Under the pieces are notes generated by a model. That model made no database searches and had not been told where the DNA came from. It worked only from the letters and a program-made list of their open reading frames with translations. From Tetranychus cinnabarinus (taxonomy: Eukaryota; Arthropoda; Arachnida; Trombidiformes; Tetranychidae): DNA of 64,000 nt. The DNA lies in assembly GCA_022266195.1 (NCBI GenBank), contig WHVY01000003.1:11904001-11968000 (forward strand), in the 5' to 3' direction. Both the position numbers and the translations under genes were made by a program. Below are positions 25,646 through 39,221 of the stretch, piece by piece. Within the stretch, counting starts at the first letter, position 1; each line of letters opens with the position of its first letter.

Positions 25646-27323
25646 TGTTTCCTTTTTCACTTGTGGTCGGTTTAAAATTGGATTAATTAAGACAGAACAG
25701 ATTAAGCGCCAGTTAGGTAATTAATTAAAGGATAAAATTGTTACCAGTTTTAAAACGGTTGACTTGAACAAAGGAAAACAAAAATTATATCCTCTGATAT
25801 TGTTTTTGCTTGCCACCAGCTTATTTATCTCTCTTCCCCCTCCTTTTGCCAGAAACTCAAGTGAAAGCAGAGAATGAGAATATTAGATCATCAAGATCAT
25901 TGAAATTGTTAATGAGCAAAACTAATTAATCCATGAATAATTTTTTGACTGATTTAAAGCTTTTAAACAACCCCGAAAAGTCCATAGTTAATCTTTTATC
26001 ATTCAATATTTTTATCTCTGGGTAAACCTTTGATAACTTTCGATCATGGGCAACCATTAGACGCTATTGAAAGTTCAAACGAGCGTTGAGTCTCATTGAG
26101 ATAAGCAAGTTATTTACTTATAATTTCATTGATTTCTGTTTAATAGCTGAACAAAAATCAATCTATCAATGGTAATATCTGATCTTTTTGTCATATGAAT
26201 CGCTGCCAATTTGTTTCATCAATTTAAAATGAACATTAATCGGTAGATTTTTTCGTTGATCCATTAGTTAAACATAATCAAATCACGAGTCATTGACAAT
26301 AAACTATCATCTCTTCCTGAATCCGATTAAATATTTTTATTAAAAAAAGTTGATTATTCAAACGATTTATGATATTATTTTTTAATAGCTCTTCAATTTT
26401 TGGTATATTAGAAGAGATAATAAGACATTTTCATTGGGATCATTGCTTTTGTGTTGATCGGATCTACCATCCATAGTGATTATCTTGTTTGCAATTGATT
26501 AAATAACTTTCATAAAGCTGGAGATCTGATTATAATACACTTTATTTGTTGACAACAAACTGCTTAGAAACAATTAGTATCACTATAATAAAGGTTTAAG
26601 GTTTAAGGGTGAGAAAATATTTGAAAATGATTTGATGATTTGGTCTTTGTAGATTGAATTTGAACCAATCATGAAACAATCAGTGTGTATAAATTGATTT
26701 AGCAATTTCAGTGGGTAAATAAAAGCATACACAGATAGAAGAGACTGAAATCATGAGAAATCTGACAAAATACTTGAAAAACAAAGCTCAATTACAAGTG
26801 ACTAAAAACGTTGCGAGAATGGATTGGAAACGAAATATATAACTCAGTTACATTGTTATAAAACACAATTGCAAACTCATGTTGATTTTAAATGAATAAT
26901 GAATATAAAAAAATGAGACTAGCAATGGTGATGTCAATGATATTGATGTTGATGACTGAAGTGATGATAACAATGAAAATCTTTACAATTAATAGTTGCC
27001 CTCAAAAAATGAATGGGATAAGGTCAGTCAATCGCTGACTTATTTGATTGACACTGGTGGTAATCACGTTTAGAGGTAAAATGGAATAGTTAAAAACATT
27101 GAAAGGCTGGGACTTGAATTCGCTTTTTTCTGGCTTATGGCACATTTCTTTCTCCATGATAATTAACCAATAATTTTTATAATCTCTCTAATGGCAAATC
27201 AAGACAGCCAGTTTAAATTTAACTTAGAAAGTCAGTGAGAAGATCTGAACAACAGATATTCCGATAGGTACTTTATCATGTGGAATTCATAAAATAGAAA
27301 AGCTCAGGTATGATCGTCATAAG
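25646..27323. other. Intergenic region, hexosaminidase to LRR gene
   Basis: 1.7 kb, AT-rich, no coding exon seen. It includes the upstream region of the hexosaminidase gene and the 3' flank of the LRR gene. Confidence 0.5.
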
Positions 27324-29324
27324 TTACTCTTGTCCTTCATTTGTTTGAGTTTTGACGTAGTGAATTGAGCCCATTCGTTGATACTTGTGTCCAAAAGATC
27401 CAATTACTTTGGCTTTGTGAAGGTAATAAACTACCATGAAACCCATGAAAACGAGTGTTAGTACACCAAAAAGTACTACAAACAATCGGAATAGACGAAT
27501 CTCACGACTGAAGCCATTTCCTTCAATTGGACAGGTAAATTCTGCCTCGTCGATATCAGAAATTTCAATATTGGCAATTTTTAAAGGACTCAGACATCTA
27601 TAGTGAAGGAAGAGAATAAAGAATTTAATTAAAACTTGCTCAAATAGAATAAAAATTAATGCAGCTTTCGTTGAACAAATAAAAAAGGTGTTTGGTAGAG
27701 CTAAAGATCTGGCTAATGAACAGAATGTTATGTCTTCGCGATTAGTATTTAATGAGAGAATTAATATTAATAATGGTTATGGTAATGTTAATTAGATGTA
27801 AACGCACACTAGAGACAAAAAAATGGAAATTCAGACCTTCATTTTAATATACACTTTTTTCATTTTATAAAATAAAGTATTATCATTGTGATTTCTTTCA
27901 TTCAGGAAATGTAAGTGTACAATGATACTACAGATTTATTGTTTCATTTTGACAATGAAAGTTGAATTTTTTGCCTGATGTTTAACCAACTCAAAAATTT
28001 TCACTTTACAGCATGAAATTGGCAATTTGATTAATTTTGATTGTGTTACTTCAACCTCATCACCATTAATAATGAAATCTTATTCAATTTGCGATTGCTT
28101 GCATCTAATTAATTCAGTAAAGACTTGGGGCAAATGCAAAAGCTCAACTTACCTTATTTGTCGATGAATAGGATCGTCTTGCTTGCATGACTTTACCCAT
28201 TTGAAATGGCAATCACATTTCCATTGATTATCTCGTAGATCAACTATGGGAATCTTGCAAACTGGAAGAACATGCTCTTTCATCTCAGACAATTGGTTAC
28301 CATACAGATTAACTTCCTCCAAATTAAAGCAACTTGAATTAAAATTCAAACCATAGAAAGCAGAGTGGGCTAACATGGACAGTCTGGGATTAAATTTTAT
28401 CTCAATTTTTTTCAAGTAACACAAATAGGAGAAAGTGTAATCGTCGATCTCAGTTAATTGTTTCATATTGTTGATCCGTAAGACTTTGAGGTGATTGAGA
28501 TTAGTGAAAGAATCATGATCCAGCTTTTTCATCATATTGGCCGAAATATCTAGTTCTTCGAGATTTTTCGCACGAGCTAAATCTTCAGATGGAACGACAC
28601 TAAATTGATTCTCAGATAAATCAAGAGTAGTTAGTGCTAAAGTTGATTGAAATATGGTGTCTGGTAAGCTGTATAACTCGTTGTGAGATAAATCAAGGAC
28701 TCGAAGACGTTCATTGTTACGGAATAAGACTTCTGGCAATGATTTAAGATTATTTGCTCTCAGATGTAAAACTTCGAGCCATTGTTGATCATCAAAAATA
28801 TTTTCTTGAAGACTGGTCAGGCCGTTGTCTGAAAGGTCAATTTCTTTAAGTTGACTTAGTTTCGCGAAGACCATATCAGGTAAACTAGATAATTTGTTAA
28901 GAGATAAATCAATAATTTGCAAATTTGGTAGCTGTTCAAAAGCTTGAGGTTCGATGCTTTCAATAATGTTATTAGATAAATTGAAGGTCCTTAGATCGGT
29001 TAGGTTATCCACCAGGTTAATTTTAGCAAACTTATTGTAACTCAAATCAAGAGTTGTCATGTTATCCAGTATCGCTGAAAAATCTGGAAAAGTTGCTAAA
29101 TTTTTATAAGAACAGGTAACCATTTGAGGATTTTCAAGTGTGTCGATTACACGAATATCACTGACGCATGTACACATAGATGGACAAGGATCGGGTATTG
29201 TCGATTGTTTGTTAGATTGGTCTTTACCAGAGACTTTTTTTGGCTTGTCCTGACCTGAAACTGATATTATAAATATTACCAGTACCAGGTAAAGACGATT
29301 CGATAAATGGTTCATCAGCTGCAT
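27324..29324 (-). CDS. Single-pass leucine-rich-repeat membrane protein, trophoblast-glycoprotein-like
   Basis: Two exons, 29324-28153 and 27597-27324, joined by a 555-base GT-AG intron in phase 2; 481 residues. Signal peptide about 1-24 (LYLVLVIFIISVSG). A cysteine-rich LRR N-cap at about 47-70 (CPSMCTCV) precedes about ten LRRs of the LxxLDLSxNxL type (for example LQIIDLSLNKLSSLPD, LRVLDLSHNELYSLPD). The LRR C-cap WKCDCHFKWVKSCKQ is split by the intron and completed by RCLSP and EAEFTCP in exon 2. A transmembrane helix at about 429-451 and a cytoplasmic tail of about 30 residues ending near YQRMGSIHYVKT follow. Architecture and tail length fit type I LRR adhesion/signalling proteins such as trophoblast glycoprotein (5T4) or Drosophila capricious/tartan relatives. 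The partner is unknown. It lies tail-to-head with the GRL101-like receptor, separated by one copy of a duplicated block. Confidence 0.88.
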
Positions 29325-29709
29325 CTTTTTAATATCGATTGTTGTGAAGAAAGAAAAAAACTGAGACAGTTGTGGTTCACTTGCAATTCATGCAAAAGTT
29401 GTTTTAAATCACAAGCTAGCTATTATTCATCAACTGGTTAAGTAACGATTACACTTGTAGATGATTTGAAATTTGTAGATTGGATCTGCACAAAGTAATA
29501 TAATAACTGATGGTAATGGTAACGATAAAGGTTACAAGTGTTGATTAAGTTTGTTGATAAACCAAGAATTGAAATGGAATGAAACTTGAAATTGATTTGA
29601 TCAGATGCAAGTAAAATGAGTCCAAACAAATGCAAACAAACACATGCACAAACTTGGATAATTTTTACCGATGAGAAAGAAGAGCAAAAAACGGAAACAG
29701 ACAATAACA
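29325..29709. other. Upstream flank of the LRR gene
   Basis: Presumed 5' UTR and promoter of the minus-strand LRR gene. The open frame at 29438-29704 (minus) has no recognisable domain and no evident splice link. Confidence 0.4.
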
Positions 29710-30976
29710 GAGACTCAGGAGATAAATTGTAAAAAGTTCAAATTCAAAACAAGAGATGAGAAAAATTGAAATGTTGATAAATTTACGCAATTAGCAGATG
29801 AACAATGAGATCATTTTTCACTAAAATGTGTTGTCTCTTCCAAGTCAACAAGAAAAGCACAAAGTAAACGACGACTAATAGGGCAAAATGTTGATGAAAG
29901 ATTTAACGATTAGACAATTTAGGTTAGAAAAGAATAGAAGAAATTAATATAAAAAAGAAACGAAGAAAATTTTATCAAGATAAGATAAGGTTGCTTTGGT
30001 AACTGGCAAACATAAAGCAAAAAGGAAAGCTGTAAAGATGTAAATGTCGATGACGGTTATAATGGCGATGAAAAACAAAATTAATATTTACTACATTAAC
30101 TGGTAATCAAAATTCACTCGTTCATCACTTCATGAGAAATTCATTTTAGTTACTTTCGATTTCAGTGTTCACCATTTTTTTCTTGATTACACCTGAAAGG
30201 GTAATAATTCCGGAAAGATGTAATGAAAACCAAAATAATAATCATTACATTTAACTTGTGTGTTTTACCTTGACTATTATTGCTCAGCATCTTTCAGTTC
30301 AAACTCAATACCATTCAAAATATACAGCAATTGTTTCAATACAATTATATCCATGATAGTCATTTATTCATGTCGTCTCATTGTAATTCAGTCTGCACTG
30401 GAATTTGTATAAATTGTTTAGTAAATAAACTCGAGTTACCTTTTTTTGTTATGGTTAGACAAGTTTTGTTTTGAATAATCATCCAATTTGGTTTGATTCA
30501 GTTTTAAATGGTTAAGTGATCTAATAAATCAGAAAGATTCAAGTTTATCCTTGAAATGATAATCAATGGATACTAATTTACAGTTTAGATGTGCTGATAG
30601 GTTCCATTCTGGATCAAGGTTACTTCATTTTTTAGTTAATTTTTTCTCAGAGACGTTTTCAGATTTTATTGAGATACAAATGAAGCAACAAGTGTTGATC
30701 ATTATTAATATGGGTATTAAGAGGAGTAATAAAAAATTGCTGGTAATGAGTCATTAATGAAACACTGATTATGCTACTCAGATGTATCCTTGATGAACTC
30801 CTAAGCTAGTACTGTTTGATTCATCATTTAGTTTGCTTTTTTGAACATGTCTGAGCATCCTTACTTGTTGATGATAAAAATCAGTTTACAGACAGGAAAG
30901 AAATAATTACAACAATAATCATCCCATAAAGATAATTTTTAATTTTCTATCGATATTTCACCTTGTTACAGGAATG

Positions 30977-31160
30977 AGAATACCGATAATCCAAGTGGGA
31001 ATCAATTTATATGAAGAGTGGACGCGAAAAGTTACTCTAGAGCTTGTTGGTCAGGACCATGTGTTACCTGTATAATAATTACTGACAGGTTGAAAAAAGG
31101 TACAATCAATCGTAAAATACGAAGTTAGGGGTCTTTTGTCGATTAATATTATCCTAAGCC
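30977..31160 (+). pseudogene. Exon-like relic with stops (copy 1)
   Basis: Read in one frame it gives NENTDNPSGNQFI, a stop, then RVDAKSYSRACWSGPC and TCIIITDRLKKGTINRK, then further stops. The matching segment in copy 2 (39773-39961) is open throughout. The peptide looks coding-like (W, C and P content; substitutions scattered), but I recognise no family. Confidence 0.3.
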
Positions 31161-31747
31161 TGAGAAAAGTTCAATTTAATTCGGAGCCATTTCGCTTCTC
31201 TAGAGTCAATGTTAGTGTTTCGTGCTTGGTCCTCCTTGTTGTCGCTGGTCAACTAGTTGAAGTTTGTCAACTTTGTTTCCGTAGCGACATCTCTTGTTAT
31301 AAATTGATTATCAAGTTTAAGTGTTGGTTTGATGCTGTAAATAGAGAGTAGTTAATGCTATCAAATACCAATTAGTCTCTGTTTACATATTCAATAATAA
31401 TTTCATTTTCTTGTAATGCAATCAAAATCTGATATTTTTGCATCATTCATGCTGGACGATTCAATTTCGTTTTCAATTATCTAGGAAGCTTAGAAGATCA
31501 TGAACCATTTTACATTTCAGTATTGTTCATTGTAGAGGGCAGGAAAATTCAACGGCTTTAGTCATCAGTCAGATAAGGAAGATGATTGGGCATTAAGGGC
31601 AATAACATAATTCTGACTCACTAAATCGGTAAGTTTGTCACAGAGATTGAATCTAGAAAAAACTTTTACATTCTAGATAAGTTGAATCAAACAGTGTATT
31701 GGAGTAATTAAAGGTAATGACTTGATAATGACTAACAAGCCTGCAAG

Positions 31748-31839
31748 TCAGGGCTCTGGGCTCATCCTTCGAATTTTATCTTCAATGACTTCATCTGGAG
31801 AAGGAATAGAACTTGATCCTCTAAAACTTGCCTCGTTAT
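31748..31839 (-). pseudogene. Exon-like relic DNEASFRGSS (copy 1)
   Basis: On the minus strand, after TTTCTGGTAG, a frame reads DNEASFRGSSSIPSPDEV, then I-E-DKIRRMSPEP and TGA. Copy 2 (40776 downward) is almost identical but has Val for Glu and TGG for the TGA, so its frame runs further. It could be an old last exon or part of a transposon-derived gene. No family recognised. Confidence 0.3.
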
Positions 31840-32588
31840 CTACCAGAAACACACATAATCACAGATTAAGGGTCGATGGACAGTGAACAAAAAAAGGCGG
31901 GTTAAGTTGCTGGGTCAATCAGATGATAACAAGTTTGTAAAGATGGCTGAAAAGTATCTTAAAGCGATATCCATCCAAATAACCACAAACCATTTTAAGA
32001 ACATTTGAAGCGTCAAAAAACTATATTATCAATCAACATAAACTAGAATCAAAATGATAAAACTCAATAAAATTCAAAGGATCCAAACAATACGCTAAAC
32101 TTTAACCGCTAACATCAAATAATCCAACAGATAATAAATAAAAATAATAAAGAGACTAAACAAAATATACATGTAATATTCATGAGAGGCATAATCATCT
32201 CTGTGTAAAAGTAAATCAGATTGAAGCAGCAACAAAAACAATCTGTTGCCTTGTGAAGGTAATCTACAAATTGTACCAATTAAAGCTAATCCAGCATCAA
32301 AGGTTCATCTCATAATCACAATTAACTAATGAAACATTTGTAAAAAAGGTTGGTAAAAAAATATAAGCAAAAAAAGTGGATCATAATTTGCGCAACAACA
32401 AACCCTAAACATCTTGTAAAACACAAGCTGGTAAACAAGACGACAAAAGTGACCTTTCATGTCCGATAATTTAAAGCCCATTTATAGTCAATTTACAGAG
32501 ACACACATCATCATTTGCTTTTATAAATGGCAGATTGATTTTACCAACATTATGAAAAAAAGTCATATTAATAACTAATTTTTATACA

Positions 32589-32594
32589 TTTATT
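32589..32594 (-). terminator. Candidate poly(A) signal of GRL101-like receptor
   Basis: AATAAA in minus-strand sense, 300 bases beyond the stop codon at 32896-32894. Confidence 0.35.
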
Positions 32595-32893
32595 TGGCTT
32601 TTCTTTTAGTTTTTTCTTATCTTTGGAAGATAATTGAAGTGCTGTACGGAAAGCTGCTGTTTTTTTGTATGGTTGATGTACACGGTCGAGTCGGTGAACG
32701 AATGAAACCTTATCTTAATGGTCTTAGGAGTTGTAATTCACCGGTTAATTCAACATGTTGAAGTTAAAATGGGTGAAGCAAATATGATTTGAAAGTGTCA
32801 AAGATAGAGAGAAATTATTTACAAGAAATGTTATGAATGTTGAATTAACTAGTTAATAAACAAATTATATTAAAAAATATTGAATTGATTGAA

Positions 32894-35800
32894 TTAAGAA
32901 TTATTGGCAGTAAAAGAAAGATTCCGTCTGAAATGGTAAATTCTCAACATTCTTTTAACCAAAAGTCCAAACTCTTCGATATCAAGAGCATAATCATCAG
33001 TTTCCGATGTACTTGTCACTTTATAAGCATTGTATTCAGGAAGATAAACCCGCAAATATTTTGAATCAACCTGATGTAGATGGAAAGATAAGAAACATAT
33101 TAAACACAAAATTTAAAATGAAATCACATTTTCTTAGCAATGAGTGTTTTTACTTACAGTTGATGAAACAAAGATAATATCGAGATCGATTCCACCAAGG
33201 GCATAACCTTTTTCATGAATTTCCTTAATTTGTTCAGAAAGAGAACAACTAATTTCAAGCAGTAAACGAGCTTCGGTGTTATTCATTTCTCTTAAGAAAT
33301 TTGTTAAACTCATGTAACCGTAAGGCGACTTTAGTGGTCTTGCGACTTTTTGCTGATTGATTGAGTTAGTATTTTTAGAGGTAAGCAACCGATTTGTCAA
33401 TGAATCACGTCTTTGATTACCAAACAAAGCAGGTCGAAAGTAAGCCAATGTATAAACCAATGGGTTTGTTGCTGAATTCAGGGGAAGAATGAAAACGGCT
33501 GTCCATGAATATACTGTTGCTGGTAAACGATAACCGTTGATAGCTAACAATCCCATTACGATTATTGGAAACCAGCAAAGAAAATTAGATCCAACAATTA
33601 GTGCCATTTGCCGTCCAACCTGGCGTTCACGAACTTGACGAGATTTAACTTGACTTAAACGTCTTGATGATTCCAAAATGATTTTGTACATATATATATA
33701 ACAGGATAAAATCAAGATGAATGCCAGTAAATTGAGAATGACAAATACAGCAAATGAATATTCCCAACCAGCAGCCTTTTGATTGGTAATGTGAAGAGCC
33801 AGACAAACACCAGATCGTGCATAAAATTGATCTTGAAAATAACGATTCACTAGAAGAGGTAAAGTACTAATGGCAAGTGCTAGAGTCCATGAACTGAAAA
33901 TTAATCTGGAAAATAAGATGGGAAAAAGAATGAAAGATTAATTGAAAAGACTAAAAAGATTCTTTTGATTGAATAGAAAGCAATTTTGTAATGTTAAAAA
34001 TTCAGTTTCATTTGATTAACAAACGAGCTCATAAAATTTAGTCAGATATCTCAATGGTCGGCTAATATTTGTAATGAGTGAGCATTAGTTTCAATTAACT
34101 TTAAACTTACTTATAAGTAAACCTTAAAGTGAGTCGGTACTTTGAAAAAGGAAAACATATACAAATGAGTCGATCGATTGCGATGAAAACGAGAGTGAAT
34201 ACAGAAGCTTCACTGGAAACTGTCGATAAAAATCCACAAAATTTACATAAATAACTTGTCCTCCAAACATCAGACACTTCAATATAACGACCTCTGGAAA
34301 TAATGAAAATACAGAATTACTATGATATAGTGCAAAATCAACAATAAATTTAAACTTACCTGTAGTATACATCGACTGACGCAATGATTAACATGTAAAG
34401 ACCCATAAGAACATCAGCACAACCAAGTGAAAGTATCAAAGAGGACGAAACTTTATTTGAACCTAAACGAGAACGAAATCGCCAAACAATAACTGAAAGA
34501 TTGCAAATGAGAGCAACTGAACCTAGGATCCACAAGAAATAACGTTGAATAGGAGATGACATCAAATCTTCACAATCAGAGATTTCATCTGGTAAAGGTA
34601 GACAACGTTCGAAAGGGATGTTAAATGGTTTATCGGCGACAAGACAACAAAATTTAAATGAATTTGTGTAAAGATAACGCAATGATTCCAAGCCATTGAA
34701 CATGTCTTTTTTAAAAACTTTAATATCATTTCCTTGAAGATCAAGAATGGTGACTGATGTTAAACCAGTGAAACATCCTGATTCAACAACTTCCAAACGA
34801 TTGGCACGAAATTCCAGATTCTGTAGATTGGTAAGTCCCATGAAAACATTAGCGTGAAGAGTGCGAACATGAGAACCACTTATATTGAGTATTTTCAGCT
34901 CGGATAAACCAATGAAAGCTCTTGGTTCAATCTCTGATAAATTAGTATTTCCCTCCAAAAGAAGTGAATTGACTCTGACTAGACCGGCAAAAGCAGCTGA
35001 TTCAATAACCACGATTCTGTTGTATCTTAGGTCGAGAACGAGTAAGTCTTTTAAGTCAACAAACTGGCGACGACGCAATATTTTGATGCCATTGGATTGA
35101 AGAATCAATTCAACAAGATGATAATAAGGACTAAAATCAATTTCAAAAGAATCCATAGCAGGACCTAGAAGATTCCCAGTAAGATCAAGCTTTCGAATAT
35201 CAAGTGTTAAATTTCTTGGTAAACTGGTCAGGTTGGACCAAGTACAGTTTGCGTATAAACCAATACATGAACATGATGCTGGACAAGTTAAATTACAAAA
35301 CCATTCATCATCACCACCAGGACAGTGACGAATGCCATCACAGAGTTGATGAAGTAAAATACAAGATGGATGATTGATGCATTTGTATTGACCAGGACAA
35401 ACAAAACTACCACATCGAGTTTCATCTTCACCGCCAACACAGTCTCTTTTACCATCACAAATGTACCGTGGTGGGATACAATAAGAGTTTGGACATTTAA
35501 TATAATCGATAGAACACTCAAACTTTTCACAATCTCTGAGATGTGTCACATCTCGACAGCCAACTTGATAACCAAATTGATCAAATTCATATATACACTT
35601 AAATTTTGGGTCAATTTGTTGACCAGAGGCACAAGTCAATTCTCTGGACGATGAATGAAAAAAGTGGTGATAAGGTGATAATGGTAATGAAGACGTTAAT
35701 GAAGAAGTGACTGAAGAAGAGCGATTGAACATCATATAACAAGATGATTCTTGTTCATCTTCGTGAAATTTTCCAGGACAATCGCGGTGATGATCACAAA

Positions 35801-37507
35801 CAGCATAGAGAGGAATACAAGTACCATAATAACATTGGAAAGTAGTCGAAGGACAGTAACCACTTGATGTGCACATGGATGGGTTCTCGTCTGAACCATC
35901 TTTACAATCAAATAACAAATCACATCGTTGAGATATAGGAATACATTGACCAGAAGCACATTTAAATTCACTTGGTTTACAGGCTCGGATGTAACAATTT
36001 TTCTCATCCGATCCATCACCACAATCATCGACAAAATCACAGGTTAACGCTATAGAGATACATCTACGGTTATTGCATCTAAATTGAAAAGGAAGACATT
36101 TTTGATTAGATCCAACAGCTGATGGACATTGATCCAATTCGTCTGTCCCGTCACGACACGTAGCTGATCCATCACATAGTTGAAGAATTGAAATTACCTC
36201 CAAATTGGCACAAACAAAGTACTTTTCTTTGACAGCTAAATCTCTGATGATTTTTTCCTTGGGTACAATTACGTCATCATATAAAGCCTCTCGTGTTGGC
36301 GGGACATTGAAAGAAGCTGCAGAAGCATCCATTTTACAAATGTAACTATCAACTACATCTTCAAACAATTTTGACGGTAAATTTGGAAATGAATTTTTCC
36401 CCAATGAACAGGGTACATCATGCCAACCATCAGTTGAATGGATTGAAGCAAATTTCAATATTGTACAATCTTCATATGCACCACCATCTGGTTGAGGGGC
36501 GGTTGTAACATCACCTACACCTTGAAATCCACTTCCCTTGGCCCAGTCTGTGTAAGACATTGGATTGTTGTCGGACCAACGGTAGACACCTTCTTTGGAA
36601 ACATCGATAAGTCCAATGTAAAATGATTGATGAGGCTCAGCATGCCAAACAGAAGTTAAAAAATGATGAACAACTCTCATCTCTTTTGCATCCAATATAG
36701 ACACCAAATGTCCATCTCGACCTTTACCAACATCGGAGCACTTTTCTTCCGCTTTGTACCATTGAAGGGATTCATATTCCTTGTAGGCTCGATAACAGTG
36801 ACCCTTATAAAACTGCCAATCAACTGGACAAGCTAAAGGTGGAGCTGCTAGGAAAGGCACAAGTTCGGTGTCAATAGTAAACTTCTCAATGTTTATAGTA
36901 AAATTGAATCCTCTTCCAGCTCCTTTGATATCAGTATTGAAATCGATCCTTAATCTATTCCAGGGTGAAACCAGATACCGTCCAGGCAATAATGAATTAC
37001 AATAGCGTCCAATTAATCGATTAAAGCGAGAATCAAAAAAAGAAACGTGGTCAAAGAGACAACTCTCTTTATCACCTTCACCTGGTGTCTCTGAACCCGG
37101 AACATCAAAATCATTGATTGTTAAATTAATGTAATAACCTTCATCAGCTCGTATTTCCCAACGACAACGATAATTATTTGGATAATGAGATGGATAATTA
37201 ATTGATGTTATATCACTACAATTGCCTGTACATCTATCAATCAATGTACACGAATCTAGATGTCCTCCACACACCGTACAATTTAATTTACCTAAAAAAA
37301 GAAACCAATTAATCGATTAACTTAAAGATATAAAGACAAGAATAGGAAAAATATTAAATTGAATAGCTTACCATTAACTTGATCAACCAGAGCCATTAAA
37401 ATGAGCAACAATAAAAGTAAATAATTCACTATTGAATTGAAACACTTCTTGTGGCGTTCATGTTTATAACATTTAATAGTAACAATTTTGGGTTGATTTT
37501 GAAGCAT
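32894..37507 (-). CDS. GRL101-like LGR: CUB, C-type lectin, LDLa and LRR ectodomain, rhodopsin-like 7TM, kinase-like tail
   Basis: Five exons, 37507-37372, 37291-34360, 34293-34111, 33905-33158 and 33070-32894, with GT-AG junctions in phases 1, 2, 2 and 0; 1,391 residues. A basic leader and hydrophobic signal segment (LLLLLLILMALV) are followed by a CUB domain (about 66-176), a C-type lectin-like domain (about 190-366; FYIGLID, then WHDVPC), about seven LDL-receptor class A modules, some divergent (about 405-723; CDFVDDCGDGSDEKNC is typical), an LRR N-cap and about seven LRRs (to about 920), a cysteine hinge, and seven helices from about 964. TM3 ends AIDRLICI (DRY variant) and TM7 has NPLVY. 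This is the type-C LGR layout of Lymnaea GRL101 (relaxin-receptor relatives). The ligand is unknown; G-protein coupling is inferred from the family. The cytoplasmic tail resembles part of a protein-kinase C-lobe (see findings). Confidence 0.93.
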
Positions 37508-38924
37508 TTTCTAGCCAACAAAATCTAAATTATTGTTGTTTGTTTACCACTGTTTTAAAGGCAACCAATTCAACAATAAACCATTGGTAAGAGTTGAAAA
37601 ATTAGAAAAGATGAAATGGAGAAAAGAAAAAATAAAGAAAATTGAATTGATTAGTGAAACAAATGCAGGTAATTTATGGATAAAGGGCAAATGAAAAATT
37701 CAAATGATTCCGATAAACACTATTTTGGCAATTGAATTGAACAAAACATTTGAAACCAAAGAAGACATGAAAATGGCTAAAGCAAATAATGATAACAATA
37801 ATTTCCTCAGCTGAAAGTGAAAAATGAAGCTTCTTTAATTACTCATTATCTCTAACTCAGTAAACAAGATTAAACTTGCAATTTAACAATCTTTTGATTG
37901 CCCAATTTACAATTAACGAGGATAACAAGTGAAAAGCCAATTGTATTGAACCCATTTTCAACCTTCAATATCAATTGTTTTATTTTGTGAAACAGTTAAT
38001 GTCCAAAATATATTAATTTAAAGTGAAATACATTCTGAACGAGTGTTAAATTGCTCAAGATAAATCAGTTAATCATAAAGTAAATATTTGTCTCAAAGCT
38101 GCCTTGCTTTAGTGGAGAGACTGTAGAGGTCACAATCACAATTAGTTGAATGTTTCAAGTTAACAATCAACAGCTTTATATTTTCTCATTGGTAACAAAT
38201 GTTTTCATTTTTGACTTTACAGTTTAAGTTTAAGTATTTATATGAAAGGTAGAATAATTAAAACTACTCAAGCTTAATAAAGATTGAAATCTTAATTGTA
38301 AACCTCAAGAGGTAAATTATTATATCTTAAAATCATCTTACCCTGCATCATCATCATCTTTTCCTCTTTTTTTGTCATTTACTTCAAGCAATTATATCAT
38401 AATATTTTGATTTTCACTCCAACAGTAGTTGAGATGATTAAGCTGAAGCAAATCTTCAACAAATCACTTTAACAACAATGAACATGAAGACAGCTAATGA
38501 TTGGCTTTACTTAACGGATTATTCAGGGATTGATTCAACTATTGATTGAGGTTAACAGATTAACAGTCATTCATTATTGTCCATTAGCTGTTAATTTGGT
38601 AAATTAGGATTCAAGGAATATTCATTTCTAGCTTTTGAGATCAGTGAACATGAAATGCTTACCGTTTTTCAGGGGAAACATGATTTATTTTGTTTTTGAA
38701 GTAACTTGATGAATTGATGTTTGCCAATAGGAAAACTGATTGAGTTGTTTGCAAAATATTTTAATCGTTTGCTGATTCGTAATCATTTTCATTCAATTTG
38801 ATTGTTTCCTCCAAATGAAAACACATTTCTCGCCATTTCGATCACTTGCTTGAGCTATTCAAGGCTCATTCAAAGTCACATAAACAGAGTAAGATGAAGA
38901 TGGTCATTAAAATAGTTGACTCAG
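37508..38924. other. Upstream flank of the GRL101-like gene
   Basis: Presumed promoter/5' region of the minus-strand receptor gene. AT-rich, no exon seen. Confidence 0.45.
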
Positions 38925-39221
38925 GAGATAGATTGTATAAAGTTCAAATTCAAACATGAGATGAGAAAAATTGAAATTCTGATAAATTTACGCAATTAGC
39001 AGAGGAACAATGAGATCATTTTTCACTAAATAAGTTGTCTCTTTTAAGTTAGCACAAAGTAAACGACGACTAATATGGCAAAATGTTAATGAAAGATTTA
39101 ACGATTAGATAGTTTAGGTTAGAAAAGAATAGAAGAAATTAATATAAAAAAGAAACGAAGAAAATTTTATCAAGATAAGATATTGAGTTATAAATGAAGC
39201 AACAAGTGTTGATCATTATTA

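Larger units (their letters stand above)
29710..32510. repeat. Direct duplicated block, copy 1
   Basis: Long stretches are collinear with copy 2 (about 38925-42520). 29716-29990 matches 38928-39180; about 30676-32110 matches about 39190-41035 with indels; and about 32140-32510 matches about 41935-42520. Copy 1 has about 690 bases (29991-30675) absent from copy 2 and lacks about 0.85-1.1 kb found in copy 2 near 41070-42180. Divergence is a few percent plus indels, so the duplication is not recent. Both copies contain exon-like relics described separately. The two copies flank the GRL101-like receptor gene in the same orientation. Confidence 0.85.

Noticed and set aside
34885..36040. Antisense and alternate-frame ORFs within the GRL101-like receptor exon 2
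   Set aside because: They overlap a strongly supported multi-domain CDS and have no independent features.
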